64,000 nt of DNA. Origin: Silanimonas sp. (GTDB taxonomy: Bacteria > Pseudomonadota > Gammaproteobacteria > Xanthomonadales > Xanthomonadaceae). Where the stretch lies: contig BPKK01000008.1 in NCBI GenBank assembly GCA_026005095.1, positions 33,356 through 97,355 of the forward strand. Reading direction: 5' to 3'. Positions within the stretch are counted from its first letter, which is position 1, and each line of letters begins with the position of its first letter. The notes beneath the pieces are model-generated. The model searched no databases and was not told where the DNA came from. It saw nothing but the letters and a program-made list of their open reading frames with translations. Position numbers and translations under genes: made by a program. Of this stretch, positions 37,065 through 47,955 are shown piece by piece.

Positions 37065-38130
37065 ATTGATGCGCTGGCTGTTCCCGGGCTTTGGCCTGTT
37101 CGAGTTCATCACCATGCGCGCCATCCTCGGCGCCATGACGGCGCTGGGTCTCGCGCTTTGGTTGGGCCCTCGGGTGATCGAACGCCTGCGCCGGCTCAAG
37201 GCCGGCGGCCAGCCGATCCGCAGCGATGGCCCGCAGAGCCACTTCAGCAAGGCCGGCACCCCGACCATGGGCGGCGCGCTGATCCTGCTCGCGGTCACGC
37301 TCTCCACCCTGCTGTGGTCAGAGCTGTCGAACCGCTATGTCTGGATCACCCTTGCCGTGCTGCTGGCCTTCGCCCTGATCGGCTGGCTCGATGACTGGAT
37401 CAAGATCGTCCGCCGCGATCCCAAGGGGCTGAAGTCGCGCCACAAGTACGCACTGCAGTCGCTGTTCGGTCTGGTGGCGGCGGGCGTGCTGTTCGCCACC
37501 GCCGACCACCCCTCGAACACCACGCTCTACCTGCCACTGCTGAAGAACTTCGCCCTGCCGCTCGGGGCCATGTTCGTCGTGGTGGCCTACTTCTGGATCG
37601 TCGGTTTCTCCAATGCGGTGAATCTCACCGATGGCCTCGACGGGCTCGCCATCATGCCGGTGGTGCTCACCGCCGGGGTGCTGGCGGTGTTCGCCTATGC
37701 CTCGGGCAATGCGGTGTTCGCCGAATACCTCGGCATCCCGCGCGTACCCGGTGCCGGCGAGCTCGCCATCCTCTGCGCCGCCATCGGCGGGGCAGGGCTC
37801 GGCTTCCTCTGGTTCAACACCTATCCGGCGATGGTGTTCATGGGCGATGTCGGCGCCCTGGCCCTGGGCGCGGCGCTCGGCTGCGTCGCCATCATCGTCC
37901 GCCAGGAGATCGTGCTGGTGATCGTGGGTGGCATCTTCGTCATCGAGACGCTCTCGGTGATGGCCCAGGTGGCCTCGTTCAAGCTCACCGGCCGGCGCAT
38001 CTTCCGCATGGCCCCGATCCACCACCACTTCGAGCTCAAGGGCTGGCCCGAGCCGCGCGTCATCGTGCGCTTCTGGATCATCTCGGTGATGCTCGCCCTG
38101 GTCGCGCTGGCGACCCTGAAGGTGCGCTGA
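37054..38130 (+). CDS. mraY: Phospho-MurNAc-pentapeptide translocase MraY
   Basis: Polytopic inner-membrane enzyme, 358 residues, making lipid I from UDP-MurNAc-pentapeptide and undecaprenyl phosphate. About ten hydrophobic segments are visible. Catalytic signatures are [38 protein letters not shown] and [15 protein letters not shown]. The ATG at 37054 lies inside murF. The stop shares a base with the ftsW ATG. Confidence 0.98.
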   Translation: MLLELMRWLFPGFGLFEFITMRAILGAMTALGLALWLGPRVIERLRRLKAGGQPIRSDGPQSHFSKAGTPTMGGALILLAVTLSTLLWSELSNRYVWITLAVLLAFALIGWLDDWIKIVRRDPKGLKSRHKYALQSLFGLVAAGVLFATADHPSNTTLYLPLLKNFALPLGAMFVVVAYFWIVGFSNAVNLTDGLDGLAIMPVVLTAGVLAVFAYASGNAVFAEYLGIPRVPGAGELAILCAAIGGAGLGFLWFNTYPAMVFMGDVGALALGAALGCVAIIVRQEIVLVIVGGIFVIETLSVMAQVASFKLTGRRIFRMAPIHHHFELKGWPEPRVIVRFWIISVMLALVALATLKVR

Positions 38131-39467
38131 TGACGCTGGCACGGCCGATCGAGCTGCCGCAGGCCACACGCCTTGAGGCCATCGAGGGGCGCTACGATCG
38201 CGTGCTGCTCGGCAGCACGCTCGCCCTGCTGGTCCTCGGCCTGGTGATGGTCACCTCGGCCTCGGTCGGGCTGGCCGAGGTGATGGGGGTCGGCGAGTTC
38301 CACTTCCTGCAAAAGCAGTTGGTGGCGCTGGTCATGGGCGCGGTGCTGGCCGGCATGGCGATGCGGCTCGAACTGCGCGAGCTGGAGCGCTACCAGCAGT
38401 TGGCCCTGGTGGGGTCCTTCGTACTGCTGCTGCTGGTATTCGTGCCGGGGCTCGGGGTGCGGGTGAACGGTGCCCGCCGCTGGCTCGATTTCATGGTGCT
38501 CAACTTCCAGGCGGTGGAGGCGGTGAAACTGCTGCTGATCGTCTGGGCGGCAAGCTACCTCGCCCGGCGCCGCGACGAGCTCGCCAGCAGCTTTCCTGGC
38601 CTGCTCAAGCCGGTGATCGTGACGGGCCTGCTGGTCCTGATGCTGCTTGCCCAGCCAGACTTCGGTTCCTCGGCCCTGCTGCTGGCCATCGTCGGCGGCA
38701 TGATCTTCCTTGGCGGCGCCTCGGTGGCGAAGCTTTCCGCCCTTGGCGGGCCGGTGGTGCTGGGCTTCGTGGGCATCGCCGTGGTCGAGCCCTACCGGCT
38801 TGCCCGCATCACCAGTTTCCGCGAGCCCTTCCAGGATCCCTTCGGTGGCGGCTACCAGCTGGTGCAGGCCCTGATCGCCATCGGTCGCGGTGAGTGGAGC
38901 GGTGTCGGCCTCGGGGCCTCGGTGCAGAAACTGCAGGCCTTTCCGGAAGTGCATACCGACTTCATCTTCTCGGTGCTGGCCGAGGAACTGGGCTTCCTTG
39001 GCGTCTGCCTCGTGCTCGGCCTGTATGCGGTGCTCCTGTGGCGGGCCTTCTCGATCGGCCTGCGCTGCATGAACCTGCGCCGCCACTTCGCCGGCCTCCT
39101 GGCCTATGGCATCGGCCTGTCGGTAGGTATCCAGGCCATCGTCTCGATCGGCGTCAACCTCGGCCTTTTGCCTACCAAGGGCCTGACCCTGCCTTTCATC
39201 AGCTATGGCGGCTCTAGCCTGATGATGAGCTGTGCCGCCGTGGGCCTGCTGCTGCGCGTGAGCTACGAGCTCGACCGTGCCGAGCGCCAGGTGCAGCGTG
39301 CCCGGGGCGAGCTACGCGGGCTCGACGAGCCGGGCGAGTCGGTGCTGCCGGCAGCGCTGGTGGCGCAGGCCGCGCGCCTGTCTCCGGCGCCGCCGCGGAG
39401 CGTGGCCCCGGCATCTGCCGCCGCTCCCGGACGGCGCATCGAGCCGGTGCTGGGAGGGCTGAAATGA
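38130..39467 (+). CDS. ftsW: Septal peptidoglycan polymerase FtsW
   Basis: SEDS-family glycosyltransferase, 445 residues, polymerising lipid II at the septum with FtsI. Around ten transmembrane segments are visible. Signatures include [43 protein letters not shown] and the C-terminal [17 protein letters not shown] cytoplasmic Ala/Pro-rich tail of about 60 residues follows the last helix. TGATG overlap with mraY and ATGA overlap with murG. Confidence 0.97.
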   Translation: MTLARPIELPQATRLEAIEGRYDRVLLGSTLALLVLGLVMVTSASVGLAEVMGVGEFHFLQKQLVALVMGAVLAGMAMRLELRELERYQQLALVGSFVLLLLVFVPGLGVRVNGARRWLDFMVLNFQAVEAVKLLLIVWAASYLARRRDELASSFPGLLKPVIVTGLLVLMLLAQPDFGSSALLLAIVGGMIFLGGASVAKLSALGGPVVLGFVGIAVVEPYRLARITSFREPFQDPFGGGYQLVQALIAIGRGEWSGVGLGASVQKLQAFPEVHTDFIFSVLAEELGFLGVCLVLGLYAVLLWRAFSIGLRCMNLRRHFAGLLAYGIGLSVGIQAIVSIGVNLGLLPTKGLTLPFISYGGSSLMMSCAAVGLLLRVSYELDRAERQVQRARGELRGLDEPGESVLPAALVAQAARLSPAPPRSVAPASAAAPGRRIEPVLGGLK

Positions 39468-40531
39468 GCGCGCCGCGCTTCACCGTGATGGCCGGCGGCA
39501 CCGGCGGCCACATCTTTCCGGCCCTGGCCGTGGCCCGGGTGCTGCGTGAGCGTGGCGGCGAGGTGTGCTGGATGGGCTCGGCCGGCGGCATGGAGGAACG
39601 GCTGGTGGCCGAGGCGGGTTTCCCTCTCGACGTGCTGCCGATCGGCGCCCTGCGCGGCAAGGGAGCCATCGCCCTGCTGGCCGCGCCTTGGCGGGTAGGT
39701 CGTGCTGTGGCCCAGGCTCGCAGCCTGCTGCGCCGCCAGACACCGCGGGCCGTGCTGGCCTTCGGCGGCTTTGCCAGTGGCCCTGGCGGGCTTGCTGCAT
39801 GCAGCCTCGGCCTGCCGCTGATCGTGCACGAGCAGAACCGCGCCCCGGGCCTGACCAACCGCGTGCTGGCACGGCTGGCGCGGCGCGTGCTCACCGGCTT
39901 CCCCGGCACCTTCCCGGCGCCGGCCGAGGCGGTGGGTAATCCGGTACGCCCCGCCATTGCCGCCCTGCCCGATCCCGACAGCCGCCTGCGCGGCCGCAGC
40001 GGCCCGGTGCGGGTACTGGTACTGGGCGGCAGCCAGGGAGCGCGTGGCCTCAATCTCGCCGTGCCGAAAGCCCTGGCCGGCTGGATGAACCTCGAGATCC
40101 GCCACCAGTGCGGCGAGAAGCTGGTCGACGAGGCCCGCGCCGCCTATGCGGTGTCGAAGCTGCAGGCGCGGATCGAGCCCTTCATCACCGACATGGCCGA
40201 GGCCTATGCCTGGGCCGACCTGGTGATCAGCCGCGCCGGCGCCTCGACCCTGGCCGAGCTCTGTGCCGCCGGTGTGGGCAGCGTGCTGGTGCCCTTCCCG
40301 CAGGCGGTGGATGACCACCAGGCGCGCAATGCCGAGTTCATGGCCGAGGGCGGGGCCAGCCTCTGGCTGCGCCAAACCGAGGCGCTTGCCAGCGAGCTTG
40401 CCGAATGCCTGAAACCACTGCTCGGTGACCGCCGGCGCCTGCTAGAGATGGCGCAGGCCGCGCGCCGCCTCGCCCTGCCCCGGGCCGCCGAGCGGGTGGC
40501 CGACATCGCCTTCGAGGAGGCCTGCCGATGA
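39464..40531 (+). CDS. murG: Lipid II synthase MurG
   Basis: Membrane-associated GT28 transferase, 355 residues, adding GlcNAc to lipid I. The N-terminal glycine loop [16 protein letters not shown], the [15 protein letters not shown] segment, [13 protein letters not shown] and the UDP-GlcNAc site [16 protein letters not shown] are all visible. ATGA overlaps with ftsW and murC keep it within the operon. Confidence 0.98.
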   Translation: MSAPRFTVMAGGTGGHIFPALAVARVLRERGGEVCWMGSAGGMEERLVAEAGFPLDVLPIGALRGKGAIALLAAPWRVGRAVAQARSLLRRQTPRAVLAFGGFASGPGGLAACSLGLPLIVHEQNRAPGLTNRVLARLARRVLTGFPGTFPAPAEAVGNPVRPAIAALPDPDSRLRGRSGPVRVLVLGGSQGARGLNLAVPKALAGWMNLEIRHQCGEKLVDEARAAYAVSKLQARIEPFITDMAEAYAWADLVISRAGASTLAELCAAGVGSVLVPFPQAVDDHQARNAEFMAEGGASLWLRQTEALASELAECLKPLLGDRRRLLEMAQAARRLALPRAAERVADIAFEEACR

Positions 40532-41964
40532 TGCGTGGACGGCTCAAGCATCCCGGCGACCTTGCTCGCGTCTTCAACCGCGTGCATTTCGTCGGCATCG
40601 GCGGCGTGGGCATGAGCGGGATTGCCGAAGTGCTGCTCACCTTGGGCTATGTAGTCTCCGGCTCCGACCAGGCCGACAACGCCACCACCCGCCGCCTGGC
40701 GGCCCTCGGTGCCACCATCCATCGCGGTCATCAGGCGGCGCACGTGGGCGAGGTGGATGCGTTGGTGGTCTCGAGTGCCATCCGGTCCGACAACCCGGAG
40801 CTGCTCGCGGCCCGTGAGCGCGGCATCCCGGTGGTGCCACGCGCCGAGATGCTGGCCGAACTGATGCGCTTCAAGCGCGGCATCGCCATCGCCGGCACCC
40901 ACGGCAAGACCACCACCACCTCGCTGGTGGCGAGCGTGCTCTCCGAGGGCGGCATGGACCCCACCTTCGTCATCGGCGGCAAGCTGCTTTCGGCCGGAGC
41001 CAATGCCCGGCTCGGGAGTGGCGACTGGCTGGTGGCCGAGGCCGACGAGAGTGATGGCAGCTTCCTGCGCCTGAACCCGCTGGTGGCGGTGGTCACCAAC
41101 ATCGACGCTGACCACCTCGAGAATTACGGCGGTGATTTTGAACGGGTGAAGCGCGCTTTTGGCGAGTTCCTCCATCGCCTGCCGTTCTATGGCCTTGCCG
41201 TGCTCTGCATCGACGATGCGGAAGTGGCAGCCCTGGCCGAGCAGATGCCGCGCCACCTCGTGCGCTATGGCTTCTCCGAGGCCGCCGACGTGCGTGCCAG
41301 CGAGGTGCGGCAGGTAGGCGCTGCCATGCATTTCGTGCTGCACCTGCCCGGTGAGCCGCCGGCGCCGATGGTGCTCAACCTGCCGGGTCGGCACAACGTG
41401 CAGAATGCCCTGGCTGCCGCCGCCATCGGTTGGCAACTCGGGGTGGAGCCCGGGGCCATCGGTCGCGCCCTGGCGCGCTTCGAGGGCGTGGGCCGGCGCT
41501 TCAATCTGAAGGGCGAGCTTGTCCTGCCGGGCGGGGGCCGGGCCCTGCTGGTCGACGACTACGGCCACCATCCGGCGGAGCTCAAAGCAGTGTTCGAGGC
41601 CGCCCGCGGCGGCTGGCCGGAGCGGCGCCTGGTGGCCTGTTTCCAGCCGCACCGTTACAGCCGTACCCGCGATCTGTTCGACGATTTCGCCCGGGTGTTG
41701 AGCGAGGTCGACGGCCTCGTGCTCTGCGAGGTCTACCCGGCCGGCGAAGCCCCGATCGCCACCGCCGATGCCAAGGCCCTGGCCCGCGCCATCCGCACCC
41801 GCGGACGGGTCGATCCGGTGCTGGCCGGGACGGCGAGGGAACTACCCGGGGTGCTGGGCGATGTGCTGAAGGACGGCGATCTCGTGATCCTGCTCGGTGC
41901 CGGCGACATCGGCGCCGTGGCCCAGCAGCTTGCCGAGCAGGGCCTGCCGGAGCGTGCGCCATGA
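40528..41964 (+). CDS. murC: UDP-N-acetylmuramate-L-alanine ligase MurC
   Basis: First amino-acid ligase of the peptidoglycan precursor pathway, 478 residues. [19 protein letters not shown] begins the Rossmann-like domain. The P-loop is [14 protein letters not shown], followed by [10 protein letters not shown] and [16 protein letters not shown] in the C-terminal region. ATGA overlaps on both sides. No murB lies between murC and ddl, as in E. coli. Confidence 0.98.
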   Translation: MMRGRLKHPGDLARVFNRVHFVGIGGVGMSGIAEVLLTLGYVVSGSDQADNATTRRLAALGATIHRGHQAAHVGEVDALVVSSAIRSDNPELLAARERGIPVVPRAEMLAELMRFKRGIAIAGTHGKTTTTSLVASVLSEGGMDPTFVIGGKLLSAGANARLGSGDWLVAEADESDGSFLRLNPLVAVVTNIDADHLENYGGDFERVKRAFGEFLHRLPFYGLAVLCIDDAEVAALAEQMPRHLVRYGFSEAADVRASEVRQVGAAMHFVLHLPGEPPAPMVLNLPGRHNVQNALAAAAIGWQLGVEPGAIGRALARFEGVGRRFNLKGELVLPGGGRALLVDDYGHHPAELKAVFEAARGGWPERRLVACFQPHRYSRTRDLFDDFARVLSEVDGLVLCEVYPAGEAPIATADAKALARAIRTRGRVDPVLAGTARELPGVLGDVLKDGDLVILLGAGDIGAVAQQLAEQGLPERAP

Positions 41965-42935
41965 GCCGGGAAGCCGCCATCGCGATGGAGGCCATCCGGG
42001 CCCGCGTCGAGGCGCTGGACCCGGCGGTGTTCGGCCGCGTGGCCGTGGTCTACGGTGGCAGCTCGGCCGAGCGCGAGGTCTCGCTCGAGTCCGGCCGCAA
42101 CGTGCTCGCCGCCCTGCGCGCCCGCGGCGTCGACGCCCATGGCGTCGATGGCCTGCCGGCCCTGCTGCCAGAACTGCTGACCGGCCGTTTCCAGCGGGTG
42201 TTCAACATCCTGCACGGCGGGGTGGGGGAGAACGGCGTGCTGCAGGGGGCGCTGGAGGCCCTGGGCATCCCCTACACCGGCCCCGGCGTGCTCGGCAGCG
42301 CGCTCACCCTCGACAAGATCCGCACCAAGCAGGTCTGGCAGGCGGAAGGCCTGCCTACCGCGCGCTTCGTGCGTATCCCGCCGGGTGCCGACCTCGCCGC
42401 CGCGGTGCGGACGCTCGGCCTGCCCGCCTTCGTGAAGCCCTCGGCCGAGGGCTCCAGTGTCGGCGTGTTCCGCATCGAGGCCGAGGAAGATCTCAGTGTG
42501 GCCGCGGCCTTCGCCGCCACCTATCCGGGCGAGCTGCTGGCCGAGCAGATGCTCACCGGCGGCGAGTTCACCGTCGGCATCCTCGGCGATCTTGCCCTGC
42601 CCTCGGTCCGCATCGTCCCGGCCCGGGGCTGGTACGACTACCACGCCAAGTACATCGCCGAGGACACCCAGTACCACTGCCCCGGCCTCGAAGGCGAGGA
42701 GGAAGCGGCGATCGGCGCGCTGGCCCTGGCGGGCTTCCGCGCCGCCGGCTGCCGGGGCTGGGGGAGGGTGGACGTGATGCGCGATGGCGAGGGCCGCTTC
42801 CTGCTGATGGAGGTGAACACTGCGCCGGGCATGACCAGCCACTCGCTGGTGCCCAAGGCCGCCGCCCGGCTCGGACTCGGCTTCGAGGCCCTGTGTCTTG
42901 CCATCCTCGCCCAGACTCTGGAGGCCCGGCCATGA
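41961..42935 (+). CDS. ddl: D-alanine-D-alanine ligase
   Basis: ATP-grasp enzyme producing the D-Ala-D-Ala used by MurF, 324 residues. [35 protein letters not shown] and [15 protein letters not shown] mark the N-terminal and ATP domains. [18 protein letters not shown] near the C-terminus holds the metal-binding Asn/Glu region. The start at 41961 overlaps murC by ATGA, and the stop overlaps ftsQ by ATGA. Confidence 0.97.
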   Translation: MSREAAIAMEAIRARVEALDPAVFGRVAVVYGGSSAEREVSLESGRNVLAALRARGVDAHGVDGLPALLPELLTGRFQRVFNILHGGVGENGVLQGALEALGIPYTGPGVLGSALTLDKIRTKQVWQAEGLPTARFVRIPPGADLAAAVRTLGLPAFVKPSAEGSSVGVFRIEAEEDLSVAAAFAATYPGELLAEQMLTGGEFTVGILGDLALPSVRIVPARGWYDYHAKYIAEDTQYHCPGLEGEEEAAIGALALAGFRAAGCRGWGRVDVMRDGEGRFLLMEVNTAPGMTSHSLVPKAAARLGLGFEALCLAILAQTLEARP

Positions 42936-43651
42936 GCCCGCTGCTGCGCCTCGTGGCCTGGAGCCTCGCCCTCGGTCTGCTGGCACTGCCGGTGGTGGCG
43001 GTGGTGCAGGGCTGGATCGGCGGCGAGCGCTGGCCGATCCGCACCCTTGCCCTGCAGGCGCCGCTCAGGCTCGTCGACGAGGCCAGCATCCACCGCGCCG
43101 TGCAGCCGCTGGCCGGCGGCGGCTTCTTCGCCGTCGATCCCGACGCAGTGCGCGCGGCCCTGCTCGCCCTGCCCTGGGTAGATACGGTGGAAGTGCGCAA
43201 GCGCTGGCCCGATCGCCTCGAGGTGCGGCTCACCGAGCTACGCCCGCATGCCCGATGGGGCGAGAACCGGCTGGTCTCCGAGGACGGCCGGCTGTTTCCG
43301 GTGCCCGCCGGTTTCGCCTTGCACCTGCCGCGCCTCGACGCCGCCGATGGCCGGGTGGCCGAGGTGCTCGCCTTCCACCGTGAGCTGCGGCCACTGCTGC
43401 TGCGCGCCGGCGACGATGTCGAGCGCCTCGAGCAGTCGGCGCGCGGCGGCTGGACCCTCACCACCCGCGCCGGCCTGCAGGTGGAACTGGGCCGTGCCGA
43501 GGCCCTGCCGCGGCTCTCGCGCTTCGTCCGCCTGCTGCCGGCCCTGCGCCGCGACCCGCAGCAGCGCCCGCTGCTGCGCGCCGACCTCCGTTACACCAAC
43601 GGCTTCGCCCTGGCCTGGGGCGAGCCCTCCCGCGCCCCGAGTTCCACATGA
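42932..43651 (+). CDS. ftsQ: Cell division protein FtsQ
   Basis: Bitopic divisome protein, 239 residues. A short cytoplasmic N-terminus and a single transmembrane helix (about 8-28) precede the periplasmic POTRA domain ([22 protein letters not shown]...) and the beta domain with [19 protein letters not shown] and [17 protein letters not shown], both characteristic of FtsQ. ATGA overlaps with ddl and ftsA. Confidence 0.96.
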   Translation: MSPLLRLVAWSLALGLLALPVVAVVQGWIGGERWPIRTLALQAPLRLVDEASIHRAVQPLAGGGFFAVDPDAVRAALLALPWVDTVEVRKRWPDRLEVRLTELRPHARWGENRLVSEDGRLFPVPAGFALHLPRLDAADGRVAEVLAFHRELRPLLLRAGDDVERLEQSARGGWTLTTRAGLQVELGRAEALPRLSRFVRLLPALRRDPQQRPLLRADLRYTNGFALAWGEPSRAPSST

Positions 43652-44883
43652 CCCGCAAGAGCGACAAGTCCCTCATCGTCGGCCTCGACATCGGCACCTC
43701 CAAGGTCACCGCCCTCGTCGGCGAGTACGCTCCGGAGCAGCCGATCGAGGTCATCGGCATCGGCTCGCACGAGTCGCGCGGCATGCGCCGCGGCGTGGTG
43801 GTCGACATCGAATCCACCGTGCAGTCGATCCAGCGCGCCATCGAGGAGGCCGACGTGATGGCCGGCTGCGAGATCCGCTCGGTCTATGCCTCGATCGCCG
43901 GCAGCCACATCCAGTGCCGCAACTCCAATGGCGTGGTGCCGATCGCCTCCGGCGACGTGAGCTACGCCGACCTCGACCGCGTGCTGGAGGCGGCGCGTGC
44001 CGTGGCGGTGCCGGCCGACCAGCGCATCCTCCATGCCATTCCGCAGGAGTACATCGTCGATGGCTCGCAGGAGGGCATCCGCAATCCGGTGGGCATGAGT
44101 GGCGTCCGCCTCGAGGTGCGTGCCCATCTGGTCACCGGCGCCACCGCCGCGGCTGCCAACATCGGCAAGTGCATCCAGCGCTGCGGCCTCACCGTCGACG
44201 ACCTGATCCTCTCCTCGCTGGCCTCCAGCACCGCCGTGCTGACCGCAGACGAGAAGGAGCTCGGCGTGGTGCTGGTGGACATCGGCGCTGGCACCACCGA
44301 CGTGGCGGTGTTCGTGGGCGGCGCCATCCGCCACTCGGCCTGCCTGCCGATCGCCGGCGACCAGATCACCAACGACATCGCCCACCTGTTGCGCACGCCC
44401 ACGCCGGAGGCCGAGCAGATCAAGGTGCGCTACGCCTGCGCGCTGGCCCAGCTCGCCGGCCGCGAGGAGACCATCCAGGTGCCGAGCGTGGGCGACCGCC
44501 CGCCGCGCCGGCTCGCCCGCCAGGCGCTGGCGGAGGCGGTGCAGAACCGCTACGAGGAGATCTTCGAGATGGTGCAGGCCGAGCTGCGCCGCGCCGGCTA
44601 CGAGGAACTGGTGCGGGCCGGCATGGTGCTCACCGGCGGCAGCGCCCGCATGGAGGGCGTGGTCGAGCTGGCCGAGGAAATGCTGCACATGCCGGTGCGC
44701 GTCGGCACCCCGCAGGGCGTGACCGGCCTCGGTGACGTCATCCACAACCCGGTCCACGCCACCGGCGTGGGCCTGCTGCTCTGGGGTCGCTCGCTGGAAG
44801 CGGGCCCCCGGCCCTCCCTGGCCGCCGGCAAGGCCGGCCAGGTGTTCAACCGCTTCCGGAACTGGCTCCGGAGCGCCTTCTGA
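43648..44883 (+). CDS. ftsA: Cell division protein FtsA
   Basis: Actin-like membrane anchor of the Z-ring, 411 residues. [15 protein letters not shown] is the phosphate-1 motif, [14 protein letters not shown] phosphate-2 and [11 protein letters not shown] the adenosine motif. The [19 protein letters not shown] stretch belongs to the 1C region that contacts other divisome proteins. The C-terminal [12 protein letters not shown] is the amphipathic membrane-targeting helix. ATGA overlap with ftsQ; 62 bases with a hairpin and repeats separate it from ftsZ. Confidence 0.98.
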   Translation: MTRKSDKSLIVGLDIGTSKVTALVGEYAPEQPIEVIGIGSHESRGMRRGVVVDIESTVQSIQRAIEEADVMAGCEIRSVYASIAGSHIQCRNSNGVVPIASGDVSYADLDRVLEAARAVAVPADQRILHAIPQEYIVDGSQEGIRNPVGMSGVRLEVRAHLVTGATAAAANIGKCIQRCGLTVDDLILSSLASSTAVLTADEKELGVVLVDIGAGTTDVAVFVGGAIRHSACLPIAGDQITNDIAHLLRTPTPEAEQIKVRYACALAQLAGREETIQVPSVGDRPPRRLARQALAEAVQNRYEEIFEMVQAELRRAGYEELVRAGMVLTGGSARMEGVVELAEEMLHMPVRVGTPQGVTGLGDVIHNPVHATGVGLLLWGRSLEAGPRPSLAAGKAGQVFNRFRNWLRSAF

Positions 44884-44884
44884 G

Positions 44885-44932
44885 GCGTCGGCCCCCCGAC
44901 GCATCCACCCCGAGACGCAACACCCCGAGACG
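44885..44932 (+). promoter_or_regulatory. Hairpin and direct repeats between ftsA and ftsZ
   Basis: A perfect 7-bp hairpin GCGTCGG-CCCC-CCGACGC (44885-44902) begins right after the ftsA stop, followed by two copies of ACCCCGAGACG (44907-44917, 44922-44932) with a 15-base period. GAGAGGA at 44933-44939 is the ftsZ ribosome-binding site. This is the only sizeable gap inside mraZ-ftsZ. It could be a processing, attenuation or binding site; function unknown. Confidence 0.55.
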
Positions 44933-44945
44933 AGAGGACGAGACC

Positions 44946-46184
44946 ATGGCGCAGTTTGAACTCATCGAGAAGCTGGCACCGAATGCGGTGATCAAGGTCG
45001 TTGGCGTGGGCGGCGGCGGCGGCAATGCCGTGGCGCACATGGTCAACGCCAATGTGGACGGCGTGGAATTCATCGTCGCCAACACCGACGCCCAGGCCAT
45101 CAAGAATTCCGGCGCCAAGCTGCACCTGCAGCTCGGTGCCAATGTCACCAAGGGCCTTGGCGCCGGCGCCAACCCCGAGGTGGGGCGCCAGGCCGCCCTG
45201 GAGGATCGCGAGCGCATCCGCGAGGCCATCAGCGGCGCGGACATGGTGTTCATCACCGCCGGCATGGGCGGCGGCACCGGCACTGGCGCCGCGCCGGTGG
45301 TGGCCCAGGTGGCCAAGGAGGAGGGCATCCTCACTGTGGCCGTGGTCACCAAGCCCTTCCCCTTCGAGGGCCGCCGCCGCATGCAGGTGGCGCTGAAGGG
45401 CATCGAGGAACTGGCTAGCCACTGCGACTCTCTGATCACCATTCCGAACGAGAAGCTGATCACCGTGCTTGGCCGCGACGCCACCATGGTGCAGGCCTTC
45501 CGTGCTGCCAACGACGTGCTGCTGGGCGCCGTGCAGGGCATCGCCGACCTGATCGTGCGCCCCGGCCTGATCAACGTCGACTTCGCCGACGTGCGCACGG
45601 TGATGAGCGAGATGGGCCTTGCCATGATGGGGACCGGCGTGGCCCGTGGCGACGACCGTGCCCAGGCCGCCGCCGAGGCGGCGATCAGCAACCCGCTGCT
45701 CGACGAGGTGAACATCGCCGGTGCCTGTGGCGTGCTGGTGAACATCACCGCCGGGCCGAACTTCACCATGCGCGAGTTCGACGAGGTGGGCCGTACCATC
45801 GAAGAATTCGCCTCTGAGGATGCCACCGTGGTCATCGGCACCGTGCTCGACCCGGAAATGCAGGATGACGTGCGCGTCACCGTGGTGGCCACCGGCCTCA
45901 ACCGCGGGGTGCAGGCCCAGCGCATCGCCAGTCGCGACTTCCATCGCGAGCCGGTGCGTGGCGCCGAGCGCGAAACGGCCCGGCCCAAGGTGCAGCTGAT
46001 CCGTAATGCCACCACCGGCCTCGCGGAGTACGGCGAGGCGCCGGCTCCGGTCGGCCGCGAGCCGAGCTTCGGCGCCCTGCGCAGCCGTTCCGCCGACGTC
46101 GCCCCGGTGACGGCCCTCTCCGACCTGCCGGCCGACCAGTCCTACCTGGACATCCCGGCCTTCCTGCGCCGCCAGGCCGACTGA
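44946..46184 (+). CDS. ftsZ: Cell division protein FtsZ
   Basis: Tubulin-like GTPase forming the Z-ring, 412 residues. [17 protein letters not shown], the tubulin signature [13 protein letters not shown] and [11 protein letters not shown] with the T7-loop catalytic Asp are intact. A variable linker (about 320-395) leads to the conserved C-terminal peptide [13 protein letters not shown] that binds FtsA and ZipA. Unlike most genes in the cluster, it has a good Shine-Dalgarno and does not overlap its upstream neighbour. Confidence 0.99.
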   Translation: MAQFELIEKLAPNAVIKVVGVGGGGGNAVAHMVNANVDGVEFIVANTDAQAIKNSGAKLHLQLGANVTKGLGAGANPEVGRQAALEDRERIREAISGADMVFITAGMGGGTGTGAAPVVAQVAKEEGILTVAVVTKPFPFEGRRRMQVALKGIEELASHCDSLITIPNEKLITVLGRDATMVQAFRAANDVLLGAVQGIADLIVRPGLINVDFADVRTVMSEMGLAMMGTGVARGDDRAQAAAEAAISNPLLDEVNIAGACGVLVNITAGPNFTMREFDEVGRTIEEFASEDATVVIGTVLDPEMQDDVRVTVVATGLNRGVQAQRIASRDFHREPVRGAERETARPKVQLIRNATTGLAEYGEAPAPVGREPSFGALRSRSADVAPVTALSDLPADQSYLDIPAFLRRQAD

Positions 46185-46238
46185 ACCGCGGGGAAAGGAA
46201 ACGGGTACCGGAGGGCCTGCGCCGGCCCGACCGGTGCC

Positions 46239-46300
46239 GGGAGAGGCCGTCTCGCTCTCCCACACCAGGCACGTTGCGGGCAGGGGGCTGCCCGCAATGT
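46239..46300 (+). terminator. Two hairpins downstream of ftsZ
   Basis: First, GGGAGAG (46239-46245) pairs with CTCTCCC (46255-46261). Second, TTGCGGGCAG (46274-46283) pairs perfectly with CTGCCCGCAA (46288-46297) around a GGGG loop, extending by about three more pairs. No T-run follows immediately. They probably define the 3' end of the long dcw message or attenuate read-through into lpxC. Confidence 0.55.
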
Positions 46301-46307
46301 TGCAGAT

Positions 46308-46364
46308 TTGACACGGAGGAGTTTCGTTTTTTAAGGTTTCGTTAAAGCAGGGGCGTGCTAATGT
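46308..46364 (+). promoter_or_regulatory. lpxC promoter region with direct repeats
   Basis: An AT-rich island in the 222-base ftsZ-lpxC gap. It has TTGACA at 46308-46313, two copies of GTTTCGTT (46321-46328, 46336-46343) with a 15-base period, and TGCTAATGT at 46356-46364 resembling an extended -10. The exact -35/-10 pairing is unclear. The repeats may be a regulator site. lpxC thus probably has its own promoter. Confidence 0.4.
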
Positions 46365-46406
46365 GCGCCCCCAGTTCGTGTCAACCCCTTTCCGGGGACC
46401 GGCCTC

Positions 46407-47318
46407 ATGCTCAAGCAGCGCACCCTCAAGAACGTCATCCGCGCCACTGGTGTCGGCCTGCACAGCGGTGAGAAGGTCTACATGACCCTGCGCCCGGCGG
46501 CCGTCGATACCGGCATCGTCTTCCGCCGCGTCGATTTCGACGTGCCGGTGGAGATCAAGGCCACGGCCCTGGCGGTCGGCGACACCTCGCTCTGCACTGC
46601 CCTGGTCAAGGACAATGTGCGGGTCATGACCATCGAGCACCTGCTCTCGGCCATGGCCGGCCTCGGCATCGACAACGCCTATGTCGACCTGTCCACCGCC
46701 GAGGTGCCGATCATGGATGGCTCGGCCGGTCCCTTTGTGTTCCTGCTGCAGTCGGCGGGCATCGAGGAGCAGAACGCGCCCAAGCGCTTCATCCGCATCA
46801 AGAAGCCGGTGCGGGTGGAAGAGGACGACAAGTGGGCCCGCTTCGAGCCCTTCGAGGGCTTCAAGGTCGGCTTCACCATCGACTTCCAGCATCCGGCCTT
46901 CCGCCGCTCCACTTCGAATGCCGAGATCGACTTTTCCACCACCTCCTTCGTCAAGGAGGTGAGCCGGGCCCGCACCTTCGGCTTCATGCGCGACATCGAG
47001 TTCCTGCGCGAGCGCAACCTGGCGCTCGGCGGCTCGATGGACAATGCCATCGTGATGGACGACTACCGCGTGCTCAACGAAGACGGCCTGCGCTACGAGG
47101 ACGAGTTCGTGAAGCACAAGATCCTCGATGCCATCGGCGATCTTTACCTCCTCGGCCACAGCCTGATCGGCGCCTTCTACGGCTACAAGTCCGGGCATGC
47201 GCTCAACAACCGCCTGCTGCGCGCCCTGCTCGCCGACCGGAGCGCCTGGGAGGAGGTGACTTTCAGCGATTCTTCGAAGTCGCCGATCTCCTACGCCAGC
47301 CCGGCGGCCGCCATCTGA
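46407..47318 (+). CDS. lpxC: UDP-3-O-acyl-GlcNAc deacetylase LpxC
   Basis: Zinc amidase, 303 residues, catalysing the committed step of lipid A synthesis. [24 protein letters not shown] is the canonical start. Zinc ligands lie in [12 protein letters not shown] (His) and [20 protein letters not shown] (His and Asp), with the catalytic His in [15 protein letters not shown]. The C-terminal tail is short, so regulated proteolysis of the FtsH kind cannot be judged. It closes the cluster, followed by two terminators. Confidence 0.98.
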   Translation: MLKQRTLKNVIRATGVGLHSGEKVYMTLRPAAVDTGIVFRRVDFDVPVEIKATALAVGDTSLCTALVKDNVRVMTIEHLLSAMAGLGIDNAYVDLSTAEVPIMDGSAGPFVFLLQSAGIEEQNAPKRFIRIKKPVRVEEDDKWARFEPFEGFKVGFTIDFQHPAFRRSTSNAEIDFSTTSFVKEVSRARTFGFMRDIEFLRERNLALGGSMDNAIVMDDYRVLNEDGLRYEDEFVKHKILDAIGDLYLLGHSLIGAFYGYKSGHALNNRLLRALLADRSAWEEVTFSDSSKSPISYASPAAAI

Positions 47319-47366
47319 AGCCCCGGCAAGAATGTGACAGGCTTCGTGAGTCCGGTCACAGTCTTT

Positions 47367-47406
47367 GACGAAGCCCGCCGTCTTCACGGCGGGTTTCGTC
47401 TTTCTT
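47367..47406 (+). terminator. Strong intrinsic terminator after lpxC
   Basis: A 15-bp stem (47367-47381 with 47386-47400, one G-T wobble) around a CTTC loop, followed by TTTCTT. It lies 48 bases after the lpxC stop. The left arm is also complementary to GGCTTCGT at 47340-47347, giving an alternative fold. Confidence 0.85.
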
Positions 47407-47408
47407 GG

Positions 47409-47439
47409 CCCGCTCTTACGGTTTTCTTAGCGGGTTTTT
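47409..47439 (+). terminator. Second terminator after lpxC
   Basis: CCCGCT (47409-47414) pairs with AGCGGG (47429-47434) across a 14-base loop, followed by TTTTT. It stands two bases after the first terminator, giving a tandem stop before the convergent dciA-like gene. Confidence 0.6.
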
Positions 47440-47478
47440 AACGGTGGCGCCGTAGACTCGCCCGGCCCATGGCGTTTC

Positions 47479-47955
47479 TCAGCGCGTCCGGCCGCTTGCG
47501 GCCAGGCGCAGGAGCTGGGCCCGGAGTTCCGGGTCGGCCACGGATCGGGCGGCGGCCTCGAGCACGGCTCGGGCGCCCGCCGAGAGCGGTGCACCGGGCC
47601 GGTCCGGGGTCGGAACGGTCGGGGGCACCACCTTCAGGGTCACCGCGCGGGCCTCGATGCCGGCCGCCCTGGCCGCCGCCAGCAGCAGGGCGGTGTCCAG
47701 ACGCAGCCGGGCCTTCCAGGCCGGCGAGGGGACCAGCACCACGGCCGTGCCCTCGGCCACGTTCGCCAGCCGTACCTGCGCGGCCACCGCCGGGGGGAGC
47801 TGCTGGCGGAAGCGTGTGTCGGCCGCGTCCAGCCACTGGGCGCGTGCCAGCAGCGCGCCCAGTTCGCTTTCCGCCGCCGCGCGCGCCGCGCGCCGCGGGC
47901 CGGGGGAAGCGGGCGGGGTCTCGGTGGCCGGGCGGCCTGACTTGGATCGAAGCAT
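47479..47955 (-). CDS. DciA-like protein (DUF721), putative replicative helicase loader
   Basis: A 158-residue protein of the DUF721 family, whose members include DciA, the ancestral DnaB helicase operator/loader used where DnaC is absent. The KH-like core has FRQQLPPAVAAQVRLANVAEGTAVVLVPSPAWKARLRL, with the conserved W...R.L pattern, and a Pro/Ala-rich flanking region. The ATG at 47955 overlaps the M23 gene ATG on the other strand (CATG); an upstream ATG at 47967 would overlap further. Its promoter must lie within the M23 coding sequence. Family moderately sure; function by homology. Confidence 0.8.
   Translation of the reverse strand: MLRSKSGRPATETPPASPGPRRAARAAAESELGALLARAQWLDAADTRFRQQLPPAVAAQVRLANVAEGTAVVLVPSPAWKARLRLDTALLLAAARAAGIEARAVTLKVVPPTVPTPDRPGAPLSAGARAVLEAAARSVADPELRAQLLRLAASGRTR

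Noticed and set aside
47333..47360. TGTGAC...GTCACA as a CRP site
   Set aside because: The spacer is 16 bases rather than 6, and the site is in the lpxC 3' region rather than a promoter.
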